A stretch of 36,857 nucleotides of DNA from Prorocentrum cordatum (Eukaryota > Sar > Dinophyceae > Prorocentrales > Prorocentraceae). Below the pieces are notes generated by a model. That model worked only from the letters and a program-made list of their open reading frames with translations, was not told where the DNA came from and did not search any database. Shown here piece after piece: positions 9,760-20,104 of the stretch. The position numbers were made by a program, and so were the translations under genes. Numbering within the stretch: the first letter of the stretch is position 1; each line of letters starts with the position of its first letter. The stretch spans positions 7,501-44,357 of the forward strand of contig CAUYUJ010000871.1 of NCBI GenBank assembly GCA_963575745.1, given 5' to 3'.

Positions 9760-10962
9760 GTGCAGTGGGGCCTCAAAGATGTTCGTAGAGGGCAAGAAGA
9801 GCGAGGAGCTGTTGTGGTACCGCAGCACGTCAGTCATGCGTGCAGCAGTGGGTCCGGAAGGCTCATAGACTACGCGATCGCTCCTCCAGCCTCACGACCA
9901 CTTCTTAAGGCAGTTCGAACAGAACGCGATGTACCATGGTCACCACGCACCGGCATCACCATCGAAGTACGAGCGAAACCTTCGACAGCAACGATTCGCA
10001 AGCCCATGCTCCCAGCTAAGAAGCCCACCCCCACGGCGGAGGCGCAGCGGGAGAAAGGCATCAAGAGGAAGTGGCGAGACAGGAAGCAGCGCCAAGACGT
10101 GGCCCGGTACTTCGACGAGGACCTCTGGGATAATACGCTCCTGAACAACGACTACACGGAGACGGTTGCCATGAAGAGCGACCCGACCATCTGGGACAAG
10201 CGCCGCGAGGAGGAGGCCTCTAGCCAAATCCGAGGCCCGCCAGGATGGGCCCAGAACTCATTGGCCTACAAGCAGAACCCGAGGATGAGCGACCTACTTG
10301 GCAGATTATATGGCAAGTGGGCGAACGCGGCCGAGAGAGCATTGAAACCTATCACACAAGCACCGATTCATGCTGGAGCGCGGCGAGGACAACCGATGCG
10401 ACATCGTGAAGTACCATATCCACAGCATGTTGCGAGCAAGCCCATCGGCGACACAACGACCGACAAGCAGCAGCAAGTTAGCACACTTTGGTTGAAGCTA
10501 CACCAACGATGTCGTGACGGAGAGCTACTTCTACAAAGGCACCCGACCGACAGCAATCAGCACATGGCAACCGCATGGCACATCATCACTGCGCTTGTGG
10601 ATCAGGTAGGGGCGCTCGACCAGACAGACATAGAGGAGGTGGGCCACTCAGATGGCCACGCGGCTCGACTAACAAGACGAGTACCCCACCTTCGACGCGG
10701 CCCAGATCCAGAAGTAACAGTCGAGAACATCCAAGAGTGGCACGACGCGACGGAGGCGACACGGGCACGATCAGAGTGGCACGCGCGGAAGCCATGGAAG
10801 ATCATCAGAGAGCAAGCGGGACAATGGACCAGATCGGCACTTTCAGGCAGTATGAAGGCGGCCCACAATTACATCTGCAAACATGTACGGCGAGATCTAC
10901 CAGATACTGCAGCGGACCCAGTTACTAAAGGAGAAACTGGAGGGCCACACGAAGCTGCATAA
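9760..10962 (+). pseudogene. LINE-A endonuclease tail and linker to RT
   Basis: A 400-residue frame. Its early part contains SGRLIDYAIAPPASRPLL and, after about 15 residues, VPWSPRTGITIEV. These match the end of the APE-type (exonuclease/endonuclease/phosphatase) domain of LINEs, where an S/I-D-Y strand precedes a final P-H-x-G box; here the box reads PRTG, so the His normally expected is replaced by Arg. The rest (KRKWRDRKQRQDVARYFDEDLW and WHARKPWKIIREQAGQWTRSAL) fits the charged linker between endonuclease and RT. I could not find the N-terminal endonuclease motifs between 9402 and 9760 in any frame, so most of that domain is deleted or unrecognisable. The N-terminal 30 or so residues of this frame are probably spurious. 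Confidence 0.5.
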
Positions 10963-11016
10963 TGTCGCGCAGGAGTATGGCAGACGAGGTGGCAGCGGCA
11001 CAATAGCAGTCAGAAG

Positions 11017-12067
11017 TTGGAAGAGGCCATGGCAGATCTTAGACGAGCAGCCCAAGATGAACTACCTCACCGTAGCTACTACGACGTCAACAACCTGGAG
11101 GCGGCGCTTCCAAAGTTTCGGCCCACGACGGCGCGGGGACTCGACCACTGGCAACCATCAGGGGTAAAGGCCCTCCCACGCGACGCCAAGCGCAGCCTGG
11201 TCTACGTGATCAACTCTTGCGAGCGGAACTTATGTTGGCCACGTCAATAGCACCATCTATGGTATCACTTGTTGGTCAAAGCAGGCCCCAACGCGGCGGG
11301 CGAGGAGCGACCTATTGGACAACTACCGTTCCCAGTGCGCCTGTGGGGCAAGATGACAAATACTGAAATGCAAGATTGGTGTGCAGAGAAGGCCGGCTAC
11401 TGGGGCGCAGCGATCCACTGTTCGTCGGCACATAGAGCAGCTATATTATCCATGGCACTTGACGAGACAAGCGCGAAGCTCACGGGTGCCTATATGGCAC
11501 ATTCTACCTAGACCTCGAGATGTTCTACGACAGCGTGGACCTGGGCGTCTTAATCCGGCGGGCTACGCAGCTGGACTATCCAAAGGTCAAGCTCTACATG
11601 AGCATGCTATGTACCTATCGCCTCGAGTAGCACGCGCTTGTCATGATAATTCTGAACCTATCTGCCCATGGAACGGCATCGTAGCAGGATGCGCGGCCGC
11701 GAGCCGCGCGGCGAGGGCCGTGATATACATCATCCTGGACATCACCCACAATGCAGCGCCGCCAGCGATCACGCGTGCGTTCGTGGGCGACGTCCACGCG
11801 CGAGTCGAAGGATTACCAGATCAATTTGAAGAGCAGTTCCCAGTCGCGGTTGACACGTTGTCGCAGGCCTGCCTGGACTCAAAGCTGGTGGCATCAGGGA
11901 AGTCGGCCTTACTAGCGAACTGCGATATCACCGAGAAGGCCACCGTCAAGCACCTCAAAGACAGGGGCATAAACATAAAGACCCCGAAGATTGTCAAGGA
12001 CCTCGGCATCGACGCGGCGATGGGAAGGCAGCGCGTCGCATCCACGCGTACGTGCAGGACCAAATAA
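11017..12067 (+). pseudogene. LINE-A reverse transcriptase, multiply frameshifted
   Basis: Conserved RT segments are spread over three frames. Near 11100-11250: LPKFRPTTARGLDHWQPSGV and VINSCERNLCWPRQ (finger region). Near 11290-11350: GEERPIGQLPFPVRLWGKM (RPI box). Near 11430-11500: RAAILSMALDETSAKLTGAY. Near 11501-11560 in another frame: FYLDLEMFYDSVD (motif A with catalytic Asp). Near 11657-11700: PWNGIVAGCAA (motif B). Near 11770-11800: AFVGDVHARVEG (motif C, with Gly replacing the first Asp of the usual FVDD). A TAG follows motif A near 11628, and a TAG and frame change lie between 11500 and 11515. The missing catalytic Asp together with the frameshifts indicates a dead copy. Confidence 0.75.
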
Positions 12068-12136
12068 TCGCGTCTACGAGCCAAGCGCGCGAAGATCTGC
12101 AGCAGGCAAAGAGAGCGCTGGCGGCGCAGAACGGCG

Positions 12137-12880
12137 ATGTTATTCAATTCGAACCTGAGGGCCAGGCAGAGCTACGATTGGCCACTCACAGGACTCAGCC
12201 CAAACGCAGCGCGTGATGCAGGAGCTCAGGCGGCAGAAATGGTTTGCTTTACAACCGGTGGCAGATGCGCCTCAACCATCAACGCCATCTTCTACGGCGA
12301 GAACGAGCCAGCGACAGCATGCCTCCAGCGACAAGTACGAGAGTGGATCCAGATGTGGCCAAAAGATACACTAGCACACGATCGACTACGACAAGGATGG
12401 CGAGAGACTCTCAATCGGCTGGCGCATATGAGACCCCGAGGCAAGTGGAATTCAATCACGGGGCCAATGGGGGCCCTCATCCCGTCGCTCCAGCAGCTTG
12501 GATGGGGCCCTAAGCAGCCGGACGAGCGGGGCGACGCACGCGGCGAAACCTGGAAGTTCCAGAGTGAGGGCACACTAGACTTCATGGAGATCATGAAATT
12601 GCTGGCAAAAGACATGGAAGCACAGCTCTGGACCAAAGCGCCGGACCACTACTACGGAAAAGAAATGCAGCACGGCATGGACACCACAATGCTCGAGAAT
12701 ACCTTGCAGAAGCTACGGGGAGCTGGGAGAAGATGGGGGCGGGCCCCACGACAGAACACCGCGCGCACGCAGCAGGCTTGCCCAGCGAACGCGGCCGAAA
12801 TTCTCGCCGCGAGCTCGAACGGAGAGAACTATAACTATGCCGCCCTGGGCGTTCGCAAAAACGACTTGGTGAAACCGTAA
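12137..12880 (+). pseudogene. LINE-A post-RT (connector) region
   Basis: A 247-residue open frame directly after the RT remnant. It includes YDWPLTGLSPNAARDAGAQA, a Trp-rich helical stretch (LQRQVREWIQMWPKDTLAHD) and FMEIMKLLAKDMEAQLW. I know similar sequence between RT and RNase H in dinoflagellate LINEs but cannot assign a named domain. The last 70 residues, translated from a repeat of GCCACCCTGGGCGxxCGC-type units near 12838-12940, are of doubtful relevance. The first Met at 12137 is not a real start; the segment belongs to the ORF2 polyprotein. Confidence 0.5.
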
Positions 12881-12955
12881 AGCGCCACCCTGGGCGCGCG
12901 CGAAAACGATTTGGTGATATAGAGCGCGCCACCCCGGGCGCTCGCCGAATTCGCC
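12838..12955. repeat. short degenerate tandem repeat
   Basis: Three imperfect units of about 45-50 bp, each with CC(A/G)CCCTGGGCG or CACCCCGGGCG followed by a CGCxAAAACGA(C/T)TTGGTGA(A/T)-like segment in the first two. It lies within the decayed LINE-A. Confidence 0.6.
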
Positions 12956-13769
12956 CGGCGGAGGGAGAGGAGAAGAGGGGGGAGGAGGAGGGAGGGGAAT
13001 GCGCGGTCCACTTTTTCAATTAAACAACTACGGGAGGCTGACCGAGTCCAAGAAGCTGGCGCACTTGAAGCACAATATGGACTGGGCAACGGCGCAAAGA
13101 TGCAGGGCATCAAGCGGACGGAGTATGTCCAAGATGCTTGGAGGCAGCCGACGCGCTGAAGCACGGGATCAACGAGTGCGACATGAACGACAACCTCTCA
13201 GTCGACGCGGCGATCAAGTCACAGTCGTTACGCAAGAGAGCCATGGAGGAGATGCACGACGATCCAGAGACAGGCGCATGGGCTTCGTGGACTACTTCCT
13301 CGACACAGAAATCCGGTACACGATCCGCCAGCATGGGGAGATTGGGGCGGCAGCTACTGGACTACGGCGGCAGCTGGGCCTGAGTTCCTTGCGAGAGAAC
13401 TCGTCGCCGTCGGCCCTGCGCAGCGCAGCATGGCTTTCGCGGGCGGATCAGGCACAAGCAACGACGCGCGCATCAGCAGAGTGGGATGGGGGGCTCACGC
13501 TACAATTTCGAGATGGACGACAGCAGCAGCAGCTAGGGCAGGCACGCGCGCGCGGTGCAACGATGCCCTCGAGGGGCAGAGGGGCCCACCAGGGGCTGGT
13601 CAGGACCCTCGTCCGCTGGGCGCACTAACCACGGGTGGGTCTTCGCATGGCACGATGGACGCTGGCGAAAATACCCCATCAGGCGCCGGCCCAGCTGCAG
13701 TGGAAGCAACGGCTCCGGCGGATACCGCAACAGAGCAACAGCGGACGGGCGCAATGCACGACCGTGGAG

Positions 13770-14791
13770 CATGGGCGGCAACGTGGACGGTATATATCGA
13801 CCTTGACGAGACCAGGCACCAAGCCAATTGGAAACTCTGGCGCGAGCCGTGCATGGATAGCTTCCCGCGGCAGCCTGATCAAGCGGCACATACGACGGCT
13901 ACTCCGAGCACGCTACCAAACTAGAGATATCAGCCAGGTCGCGAAGGGCCTGTGTGACATGCAGTGGCGTACCTCCAAGAAGAAGCGCAAATATGTGTAT
14001 GAGTACTCCCTCACGCTCACTGACTGAGGAAAAAGATGCCTATATATCCCATTGTTTCGACGGCGTCTCAGATATTAAGGCAAAGTTCCGTGAGCTATTA
14101 CAAGACAGAGCTCCCGCCTTCGACCAGGAGATCCCCGAGTACTACGACGACAACAATGAGGGTCAAACGCGAAAAGTACGCATGTGTGCGCAGGAACTAC
14201 GTCAAGGTAGTCGACCTAGCCTCCGCACTGGCCGCATAGACGGCACGGACCACGTCGGCTTCTACGGCGCGACCGATGGGGAGCAGAGCGTACCAGCAGC
14301 GGAACACGCAGGACTATTAGGTGGTTGGCGCCTACCGAAGGTCCAACCGAGATCTTCACAGACTGCCAGCAGGTCGTGCATGGCTGGGCCCAGAAGTAAC
14401 ATGAGAAACCCGAAGGAGCCCAGAGACCATGGTGGGAGAGCATCGGGACATGATAAGCAAGCGACCTGGTGAAGTACACGGAGTGCAAGTCCCCAAATGC
14501 TTGTCCCACCTCGACCAGGAGCCCATAAAGCATCTGGGCCAGGCCTTCCACATAAGCATGGGCAACGAGACGGCGGACGCCCTTGCCCAGCTAATGGAAG
14601 TGGAGACTACCCTTATGAGAGCCCAGCGACGCGCGGCAGCCAGTACCCACGAGACCTGCAAGGATGCGGACCCCAGCAAGTTGGATAGACCAAAGCAGGC
14701 GCCCAAAAATATAGCAAGAGAAAAACGGGCTCAAGTCGAACAGGAGCCAGGACACAGAATGCGAAAGGAGAAGGGCCAATTTGTATGCTAG
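13770..14791 (+). pseudogene. LINE-A RNase H remnant
   Basis: Three RNase H-like signals occur in order but in different frames. Near 13775-13860: WTVYIDLDETRHQANWKL, the first strand pair of the fold. Near 14346-14390: EIFTDCQQVVHGWA, matching the conserved TDC/SDS-xxV strand of cellular-type RNase H. Near 14560-14600: GNETADALAQ, the classic C-terminal G-N-E-x-A-D-x-L-A motif with the last acidic residue. The final stretch to 14791 (KDADPSKLDRPKQAPKNIAR) is a charged tail ending at a TAG. RNase H removes RNA from the cDNA hybrid in families that encode it. This copy cannot encode a complete domain because of the frame changes. Confidence 0.6.
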
Positions 14792-14916
14792 GAGTGCTGG
14801 CTCACGCCTGGCAAGTATAGCGCGGTCGACTGGATGAAGGCCAATGTGTGCGTCGGAAAGCAGTGCGAGACACGCCGAGCTGAGCAGGATATGCTGCACA
14901 AGTACCCATCAACGAG

Positions 14917-15160
14917 ATGATAGAGATAAAGGACAAGGTGATTCATGCCAGCCACAGCATCGCGGTCTCCCATGGGCAGCTCTGGTGCTTCAACTGTGCG
15001 GCAGTGGCTTCGCACAATGATGATGGACATGGCGGGGTCAACTTGCCGGCGGCAAGCTGCAGGGATACGGTCACCCCGAGTGGCACGACTGTGCTGCGTC
15101 GGCTACGGCGTGGACTACCACCAAAGGCGGGCCAGGACTGGCCAGACGGAACGGCACCGC
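14917..15160 (+). pseudogene. LINE-A C-terminal Cys/His module
   Basis: This open segment reads VIHASHSIAVSHGQLWCFNC followed by AAVASHN, then PAASCRDTVTPSGTTVLRRL and RRGLPPKAGQDWP. The order H-x2-H, C-x2-C, then a lone Cys and a Leu/Arg-rich tail is one I recall at the C-terminus of dinoflagellate LINE-like polyproteins; it probably binds zinc. A single stop separates it from the preceding segment. The open frame continues to 15537, but that part is translated from GC-rich tandem repeats and is not considered coding. Confidence 0.5.
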
Positions 15161-15221
15161 CTAACGGCGGTCGGCTACCACGGGTTGCTGCTGGGCGACG
15201 ACCACGTGGTCGAGTGCACGG

Positions 15222-15450
15222 CACGGGGCTTCGGCCCCGCAGATTTACTCTGCCCTGGAGCAGCAGTGAGGTGGAGGCCCGCCCTGTTCAGGGGGCTGGC
15301 TCGCGACCTCAGCTGCGCGGCCTGCGCGGCTCGTGCCTGCGCGGTCTGCGCGGCCTGGCACGGGGCTTCGGCCCTGCAGATCTATTCTGCCCTGGGAGAG
15401 GCAGGGAGGTGGAGGCCCGCCCTGTTTCTAGGGTGGGCTCGCGACCTCAG
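15222..15450. repeat. 137-bp tandem duplication
   Basis: A unit starting CACGGGGCTTCGGCCC begins at 15222 and again at 15359. Both contain AGGTGGAGGCCCGCCCTGTT and GGCTCGCGACCTCAG; the second copy is cut after about 92 bp. Differences are scattered substitutions. Confidence 0.85.
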
Positions 15451-15683
15451 GAGAGCCCGCGCGGTCGGCGCGGGCGGGGGCCGCGGCGGCCGAGTCGACC
15501 GCGGAGCCCCTCGCTCGAACGTCCTCGAATGTCCTGAGAGGGATCCTGGCCCTGGCCCTGGGAGCCCGACGCCCCTGGCTCTCGCCCCCCACCCGGACTG
15601 GGGATGCGGGGCATCGTTTCCTGATCGACAGAGCACCCACAACAACTGCATAAACACACATATACATATACATGTGTACCTAT

Positions 15684-17076
15684 ACGACCACCCTTCGTGT
15701 GATAAGGAGGTTTTGGGGGGGAGAGGGGGGGAACCAACATCTGACTCAATCGATCTCACTCAACGGGACACCACGGGACATTTGTCGGTCTCACTATCGA
15801 TCTCACTATCGATCTCACTCCACGGGACGCCAAGGGACAACGCTGGACACCTCTCGATCTCACTATCGGTCTCTCAATCGATCTCTCTACCGATCTCACT
15901 CAACGGGACACCTCGGGACACCTCGGGACATTAGGTCGATCTCATTATCGATTTCACTATCGATCTCATTATCGATCTCATTCAACGGGACACCACGGGA
16001 CGCCAAGGGACATTCGTCGATCTCAGTATCGATCTCATTATCGATCTCACTTTCTGGGACACCACGGGACACCTCGGGGCACAATCTCGATTTCTCTATC
16101 GATCTCACCCAACGGGACACCACGGGGCACCTGTGGATCTTACGATCGATCTTACTTTCGATCTCATTTTTTGGGACACCTCGGGGCACCACATCGACCT
16201 CAGTATCAATCTCACGATCGATCTCATTGTCGATCTCGCTATCGATCTCATTCAACGGGACACCACGGGACACCGCGGGACAGCGCGAGCCCTGCCGGAC
16301 GGACGGACGGACGGGCGGGCGGGGGATAATCATTTGTCTTGACTTCGCCCTAGCACCGGCGGACACCACGGGACACCACGGGACACCGCGGGACACCGCG
16401 GGCCACCGCCGGACGGGCGGGCGGGGGAGAATCATTTGTCTTGACTTCGCCCTAGCACAGGCGGACACCACGGGACACCACGGGACACCGCGGGCCACCG
16501 CCTGCCACCGCCAGACGGGCGGGAGGGGGAGAATCATTTGTCTCGATTTCGCCCTAGCAACGGCGGGGTCATTCCTTTCGCGCGCCCACGCAGCTTCGCC
16601 TTGCCCGCACGCACGACACGAACGAAACGAAACGTTCTCCTGGTTGCGGGTCTCCGTTCCTCTGCGATCTCACCCCCCAACCTCCATACGACCACCCTTC
16701 GGGTGATAAGGAGGTTGTGTGGGGGAGAAGGGGGGAACCAACATCTGACTCAATCGATTTCATTCAACGGGACACTACGGAACACCACGGAACACCACGG
16801 GACATTTGTCGATCTCACAATCGATTTCTCTATCGATCTCACCCAACGGGACACCGCGGGACACCACGGGACACCACGCGACACCGTGGGGCCACCGCCG
16901 GACAGGCGGGAGGGGGAGAATCATTTGTCTTGACTTCGCCCTGGCAACGGCGGGTTCATTCCTCTCGCGCGCCCACGCAGCTTCGCCGCGCCCGCACGCA
17001 CGGCACAAACGAAACGAAACGATTTCCTGGTTGGGGGTCTCCGTTCCGTTGCGATCTCACCTTCCAATCTCCGACA
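15684..17076. repeat. two tandem copies of a composite minisatellite-bearing block
   Basis: Copy A starts at 15684 and copy B at 16688, both with CGACCACCCTTCG, TGATAAGGAGGTT and AACCAACATCTGACTCAATC. Both end with ACTTCGCCCTxGCAACGGCGG or a close variant, GCGCGCCCACGCAGCTTCGCC and a CGAAACGAAACG-containing tail. Copy A is about 1004 bp and copy B about 390 bp. The length difference comes from two internal arrays in copy A: (i) 15747-16260, alternating CGATCTCA(C/T)TAT units with ACGGGACACCACGGGACA blocks; (ii) three 102-bp units, each with AATCATTTGTCTTGACTTCG or a variant, at 16328, 16430 and 16532. A fourth such unit is in copy B near 16919. Confidence 0.85.
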
Positions 17077-17078
17077 TT

Positions 17079-17242
17079 GCGCTCCGCGCGGATTTCGTGG
17101 ATCCGCGCGGGGCCCCCCTGGCGGCACCTCCGGCGCCGCCCCTGGCGCGCGGAGCGCACCAGGGAGGGGGGTCCAGCGCGGATCCAAGAAACCCGCGCGG
17201 AGCGCCAACAGTTTATGTTTATGTATTTTTTTCGTTTCCTAG
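17079..17242. mobile_element. foldback (MITE-like) element, copy 1
   Basis: A near-palindrome. The left arm GCGCTCCGCGCGGATTTC through GGGGCCCCCCTGGCG is complementary to the right arm CCAGGGAGGGGGGTCCAGCGC through CCGCGCGGAGCGCC, around a short centre with GGCGCCGCCCCTGGCGCG. The right end continues into AACAGTTTATGTTTATG, a T-run and CCTAG. The same sequence occurs at 18191-18375 and 36299-36490, so it is dispersed. No protein is encoded. This copy sits at the end of composite repeat copy B. Confidence 0.8.
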
Positions 17243-17351
17243 GGGAGGGATGCAGAGGTTCCAAATTCATTAAACTCGTCGCCACCATCCTCGTCATCAC
17301 CTGTTTGTTATCAGGGGTGTGCGCACTGGGATTATATCTCCCCCCGCAGCG

Positions 17352-17470
17352 GCCAGGGACTGGGCAACGGAAGGGTGCTCAGGTGTTTTGATCCAACCTC
17401 TCTGTCTCTCTTTTCCCCGTAGTTGCCAGGGACTGGGCAGCGGAAGGGTGCTCAGGTGTTTCGATCCCAC
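17352..17470. repeat. 73-bp tandem duplication
   Basis: GCCAGGGACTGGGCA(A/G)CGGA followed by AGGGTGCTCAGGTGTTT(T/C)GATCC begins at 17352 and again at 17425. The two copies are separated by a pyrimidine-rich stretch. Confidence 0.85.
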
Positions 17471-17479
17471 TTTGTATTG

Positions 17480-18190
17480 CAGAAGCCTATTGTGAGGGAG
17501 GTGGGGGAGAAAGGGCAAGGAGGCAGAGCAAGCGGAGGGCAAGGAGGCAGAGGAGGCAGGGAGAAAGAGCAGGAGAGGGAAGGGAGGGTGGGGGCCCCGA
17601 GAACCGATGCCGTGATTTCTTCAACACGGGATCCCCGGAAGTCTCGGCCCATTCCCGAGGACCGGTCTTTCATCCCGATTCGTTCTTTGCCTGTCCCGGG
17701 GCCGGGCGAGGGCCCCTGGGGGCCGCGATATGCGAAGCGCTTCCGTCCTGATTTTTGTCGGTGCGGTGGATCACTGGGCCGGGGGAAGACATCGTCGAAG
17801 GGGGGAGGGGGGGAGGGGAGGGGGAGTGGCTGCGAAGGCTGCGCCTTTGCAGGCAGAAGGGCCTCGTCTTCGAAGGGGGGAGGGCGGGGGCGAGGCAGCA
17901 GGAGGAGGAAGCTGGGAGGGGACAGGCCGAAGGGAGGGACAGAAAGGAGCAGGAAGGAGAGGCGGACGGGGGAGGGCTCGGGAAGAGGGAGGCGGCGCGG
18001 AGGAAGAGCGGGGGGGGGAGGCAGTGACGGGGCCCGGAGGCGGAGAGCAGCGGTGGGGAAGTGAGGCCGGCGGAAGTATGGAGGGACGGAGGGGCGGAGG
18101 AATGTGGGAAGCGGGAGGAGGGGAGGAATGTGGGAACGGGAGGAGGGGAGGGACGGAGGAGGGGAGGAATGTGGGAACGGGAGGGGATCG
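17480..18190. repeat. G/A-rich low-complexity region
   Basis: Mostly purine-rich GGAGG, GGCAGG and GGGGGAGG runs on the plus strand. From about 18075 to 18180 there is a short tandem array of units containing GGAGGGGAGGAATGTGGGAA. The long Gly/Arg or Pro/Ser open frames here are compositional and no gene was recognised. Confidence 0.75.
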
Positions 18191-18375
18191 AAAAAGAAAA
18201 CACGGCATAAACATAGATTTTTGGCGCTCCGCGCGGATTTCTTGTATCCGCGCGGGCCCCCCCTGGCGCCGTCCCTGGCGCGCGGAGCGCGCCAGGGAGG
18301 GGGGTCCAGCGCAGATCCAAGAAATCCGCGCGGAGCGCCAACAGTTTATGTGTATTTCGCTTTTTCTTTTTCTAG
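18191..18375. mobile_element. foldback (MITE-like) element, copy 2
   Basis: The best-preserved copy. The left end AAAAAGAAAACACGGCATAA pairs with the right end, which reads TTTATGTGTATTTCG followed by TTTTTCTTTTTCT on the plus strand. Inside this, TTGGCGCTCCGCGCGGATTT pairs with AAATCCGCGCGGAGCGCCAA, and the pairing continues inward through CCCCCCTGGCG. The terminal inverted repeat therefore extends well beyond the GC-rich stem. The element ends in a pyrimidine tract and TAG, resembling a 3' splice site. Confidence 0.8.
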
Positions 18376-18900
18376 GGGCGGTACGGGGGGAGGTGAGTGG
18401 CGGATCCCCGGTTCACAACCCGTGGCTGCGACAGTTGGGGGAGGCGCAGGGGCCGGGGAGAGAGGAGGGGAAGACGGGAAAGGGTAAGGGAAGGAAGGGG
18501 GGGAGGAAGTAGCGGAGCGGGGCGATGGGAATGGCGAGGGGACGCAGGAGGGGAAGCAAGGTGGAGGGAGGCACGGGAGAGAAGGGAGGGAGGGGGCAGA
18601 GACCCTCTTCCTTCCTCCCTCCTGCCCACCTCGCCCTCAGATCCCTCCCCGGTGAATCCCAAGTAGCTCCACTGGTAGTCCACGCCCCCCCCCCCCCGGA
18701 GTATTCCACCCAACCCTTGAGGTATTCCACCCATCCCCGGTAGTAGCTCGCCCGCCCTCCGTGGAAGTCCACCCACCCACCCTCCGCCTCCTCCTCCTCC
18801 TGCTCCTCCTGCTCCTCCTGCTGCTCCTGCTCCTCCTCCTCCCCTCCCTCATCGTTCCTCTCCGCCTCCCCCTCCTTCTCCTCCTCCCTCCCTCCCACCC
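18376..18900. repeat. purine-rich then pyrimidine-rich low-complexity DNA
   Basis: 18376-18600 is G/A-rich. A homopolymer C run lies at about 18684-18697. It is followed by two GGTATTCCACCCA-like units (about 18700-18745) and a CTC/CTG trinucleotide tract from about 18780 to 18890. No gene was seen. Confidence 0.7.
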
Positions 18901-18971
18901 TTGTGTCGGCCACACCTCTATCGGCGGCGCGCCCGAGGGGGAAGCGAGAGGGGACGTGCCTTTTCAGAAGG

Positions 18972-19048
18972 CTCGGAAGGCCTCCAGCCTTCCGAGAAGC
19001 CCTTGAATACACGGGCAATTTCTCAGAAGGCCAGAGTGCTTCTGAGAA
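18972..19048. other. two adjacent perfect hairpins
   Basis: CTCGGAAGGC-CTCCA-GCCTTCCGAG at 18972-18996 (10-bp stem, 5-nt loop). TTCTCAGAAG at 19020-19029 pairs with CTTCTGAGAA at 19039-19048 (10-bp stem, 9-nt loop). Both arms share an AGAAG(C/G)C-type core, so the pair may derive from one duplicated inverted repeat. Function unknown. Confidence 0.7.
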
Positions 19049-19782
19049 GCCCTACGAGGTCAAGCATGCCAAGGACCGCTCATGTGTACAGCCGGTAGTC
19101 CCCCTTGGAGGGCGGAGGTCCAGGTTGCCCAGGAGGCGTCCGAGCAGATGGGGTCGGAGGATCGCGCCGCATGCCGATGCATCGCCGATGCGGGCCGATT
19201 CGGACCCCTCTCCTTTCTGGGCGTCGCGGATTCACCTGCTGAAGGCTCCTCCCCGCCTGAGAGTGGAAACTGGCCTTTGCTGGCTTCAGACTGGAGCTGA
19301 ACGTGCTGCAGAGCATGCTCTATTTATGAAGACCGTGTTCGTCAGATGGCACGGTCTGGTGGGTGAGCGACGCACGACGCACGACGACGTCGCCGATGTA
19401 CCAGCGATGCGGCGCGATCCTCTGACCCCCTCTTCTCGGGCCCCGCGCAAGCGAACATCACCATCGAGGTTGGGGCCTCGGGCGCTGCTTTGCCGTTGCT
19501 TATCCTGGGGCCAGTGCCACAAACAAGAACACAACACAAAAACATTAGCTGACGTTGACCCCAAGCAGTGAATCCTTGCACCGTGGAGGTGTCAGCTGTG
19601 CGGTGTTGACAGTGCGGTTGGAGCTACATCGTGGAAACTATGTGGTATGAGCTATGGAGGTGGAAATTAGGTGGGGTAGGCTTGTTGTGTATCTAATGTT
19701 TTGTGAACTGAAGGTGGAAGCTATGTGGTGGAAGCCAGGCTGTGTAAGCTATGCAGTGCAGTGTACGTGGTGCAAGCTAGAC
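19049..19782. other. unassigned sequence without a recognised gene
   Basis: 19049-19570 is mixed-composition sequence with overlapping open frames but no motif I recognise; an exon cannot be excluded. 19570-19780 is a degenerate array of GTGGAAGCTATGTGG-like units (for example near 19630, 19712 and 19725). Confidence 0.4.
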
Positions 19783-19905
19783 GCGGCCCCGGGCGGCAAC
19801 GTGGCGAAACCTCGCCAGACCCACCCAGCGCACGAGACGGTCGAGAGGCGGCCCCGGGCGGCAACGTGGCGAAACCTCGCCAGACCCACCCAGCGCACGA
19901 GACGG
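19783..19905. repeat. 65-bp perfect tandem duplication
   Basis: A 58-bp segment beginning GCGGCCCCGGGCGGCAACG at 19783-19840 is repeated without change at 19848-19905, separated by TCGAGAG. Perfect identity suggests a recent duplication. Confidence 0.9.
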
Positions 19906-20033
19906 CGCCACGGGGTGGCCACGGGTGCCAACGCGGCAAATCACATCCAAGCCCGTGAGCGCAAGCACCGTCTGAGGAACATGTGGGTGGCCTCTGGGAC
20001 GGAAGAGCGTCGCTGTATCCCATCCCTCTCGTC

Positions 20034-20104
20034 TGATGATGATGGTGATGATGATGATGATGATGAGGAGGAGGAGGAGGAGGAGGAGGGGGAGGGAGGG
20101 AGAA
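20034..20104. repeat. GAT/GAG microsatellite
   Basis: A GAT-type trinucleotide run passes into GAG repeats. From 20105 to 20400 the sequence is unassigned, apart from a 19-bp direct duplication of CCCTTAGGGAGTTTGTGCC near 20152-20190. Confidence 0.85.

Larger units (their letters stand above)
8560..15160 (+). mobile_element. LINE-A: decayed non-LTR retrotransposon
   Basis: On the plus strand, conserved pieces occur in LINE order across all three frames: a coiled-coil ORF1 (8574-9401), the tail of an APE-type endonuclease (about 9870-9970), a linker, an RT with recognisable motifs A, B and C (11090-11850), a post-RT region (12137-12880), RNase H fragments (about 13770-14600) and a C-terminal Cys/His module (14940-15120). 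There are many frameshifts and stops, so it is a fossil. The 5' boundary sits close to the copia 5' end. The 3' boundary is taken where the Cys/His module ends and a 137-bp tandem repeat begins. No poly-A tail or target-site duplication was seen. Confidence 0.8.

Noticed and set aside
14943-15934. 329-residue frame spanning the end of LINE-A and the repeats
   Set aside because: It runs out of phase with the Cys/His module of LINE-A and then through tandem repeats, so it is not a gene.
15896-16537. 213-residue frame with repeated EID and GVP-type units, like a repeat protein
   Set aside because: It translates the CGATCTCA/ACGGGACACC minisatellite and has no start context or flanking domain.
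17480-18512. Gly/Arg/Glu-rich proteins of more than 200 residues
   Set aside because: Purine-rich low-complexity DNA; open in several frames and strands with no conserved motif.
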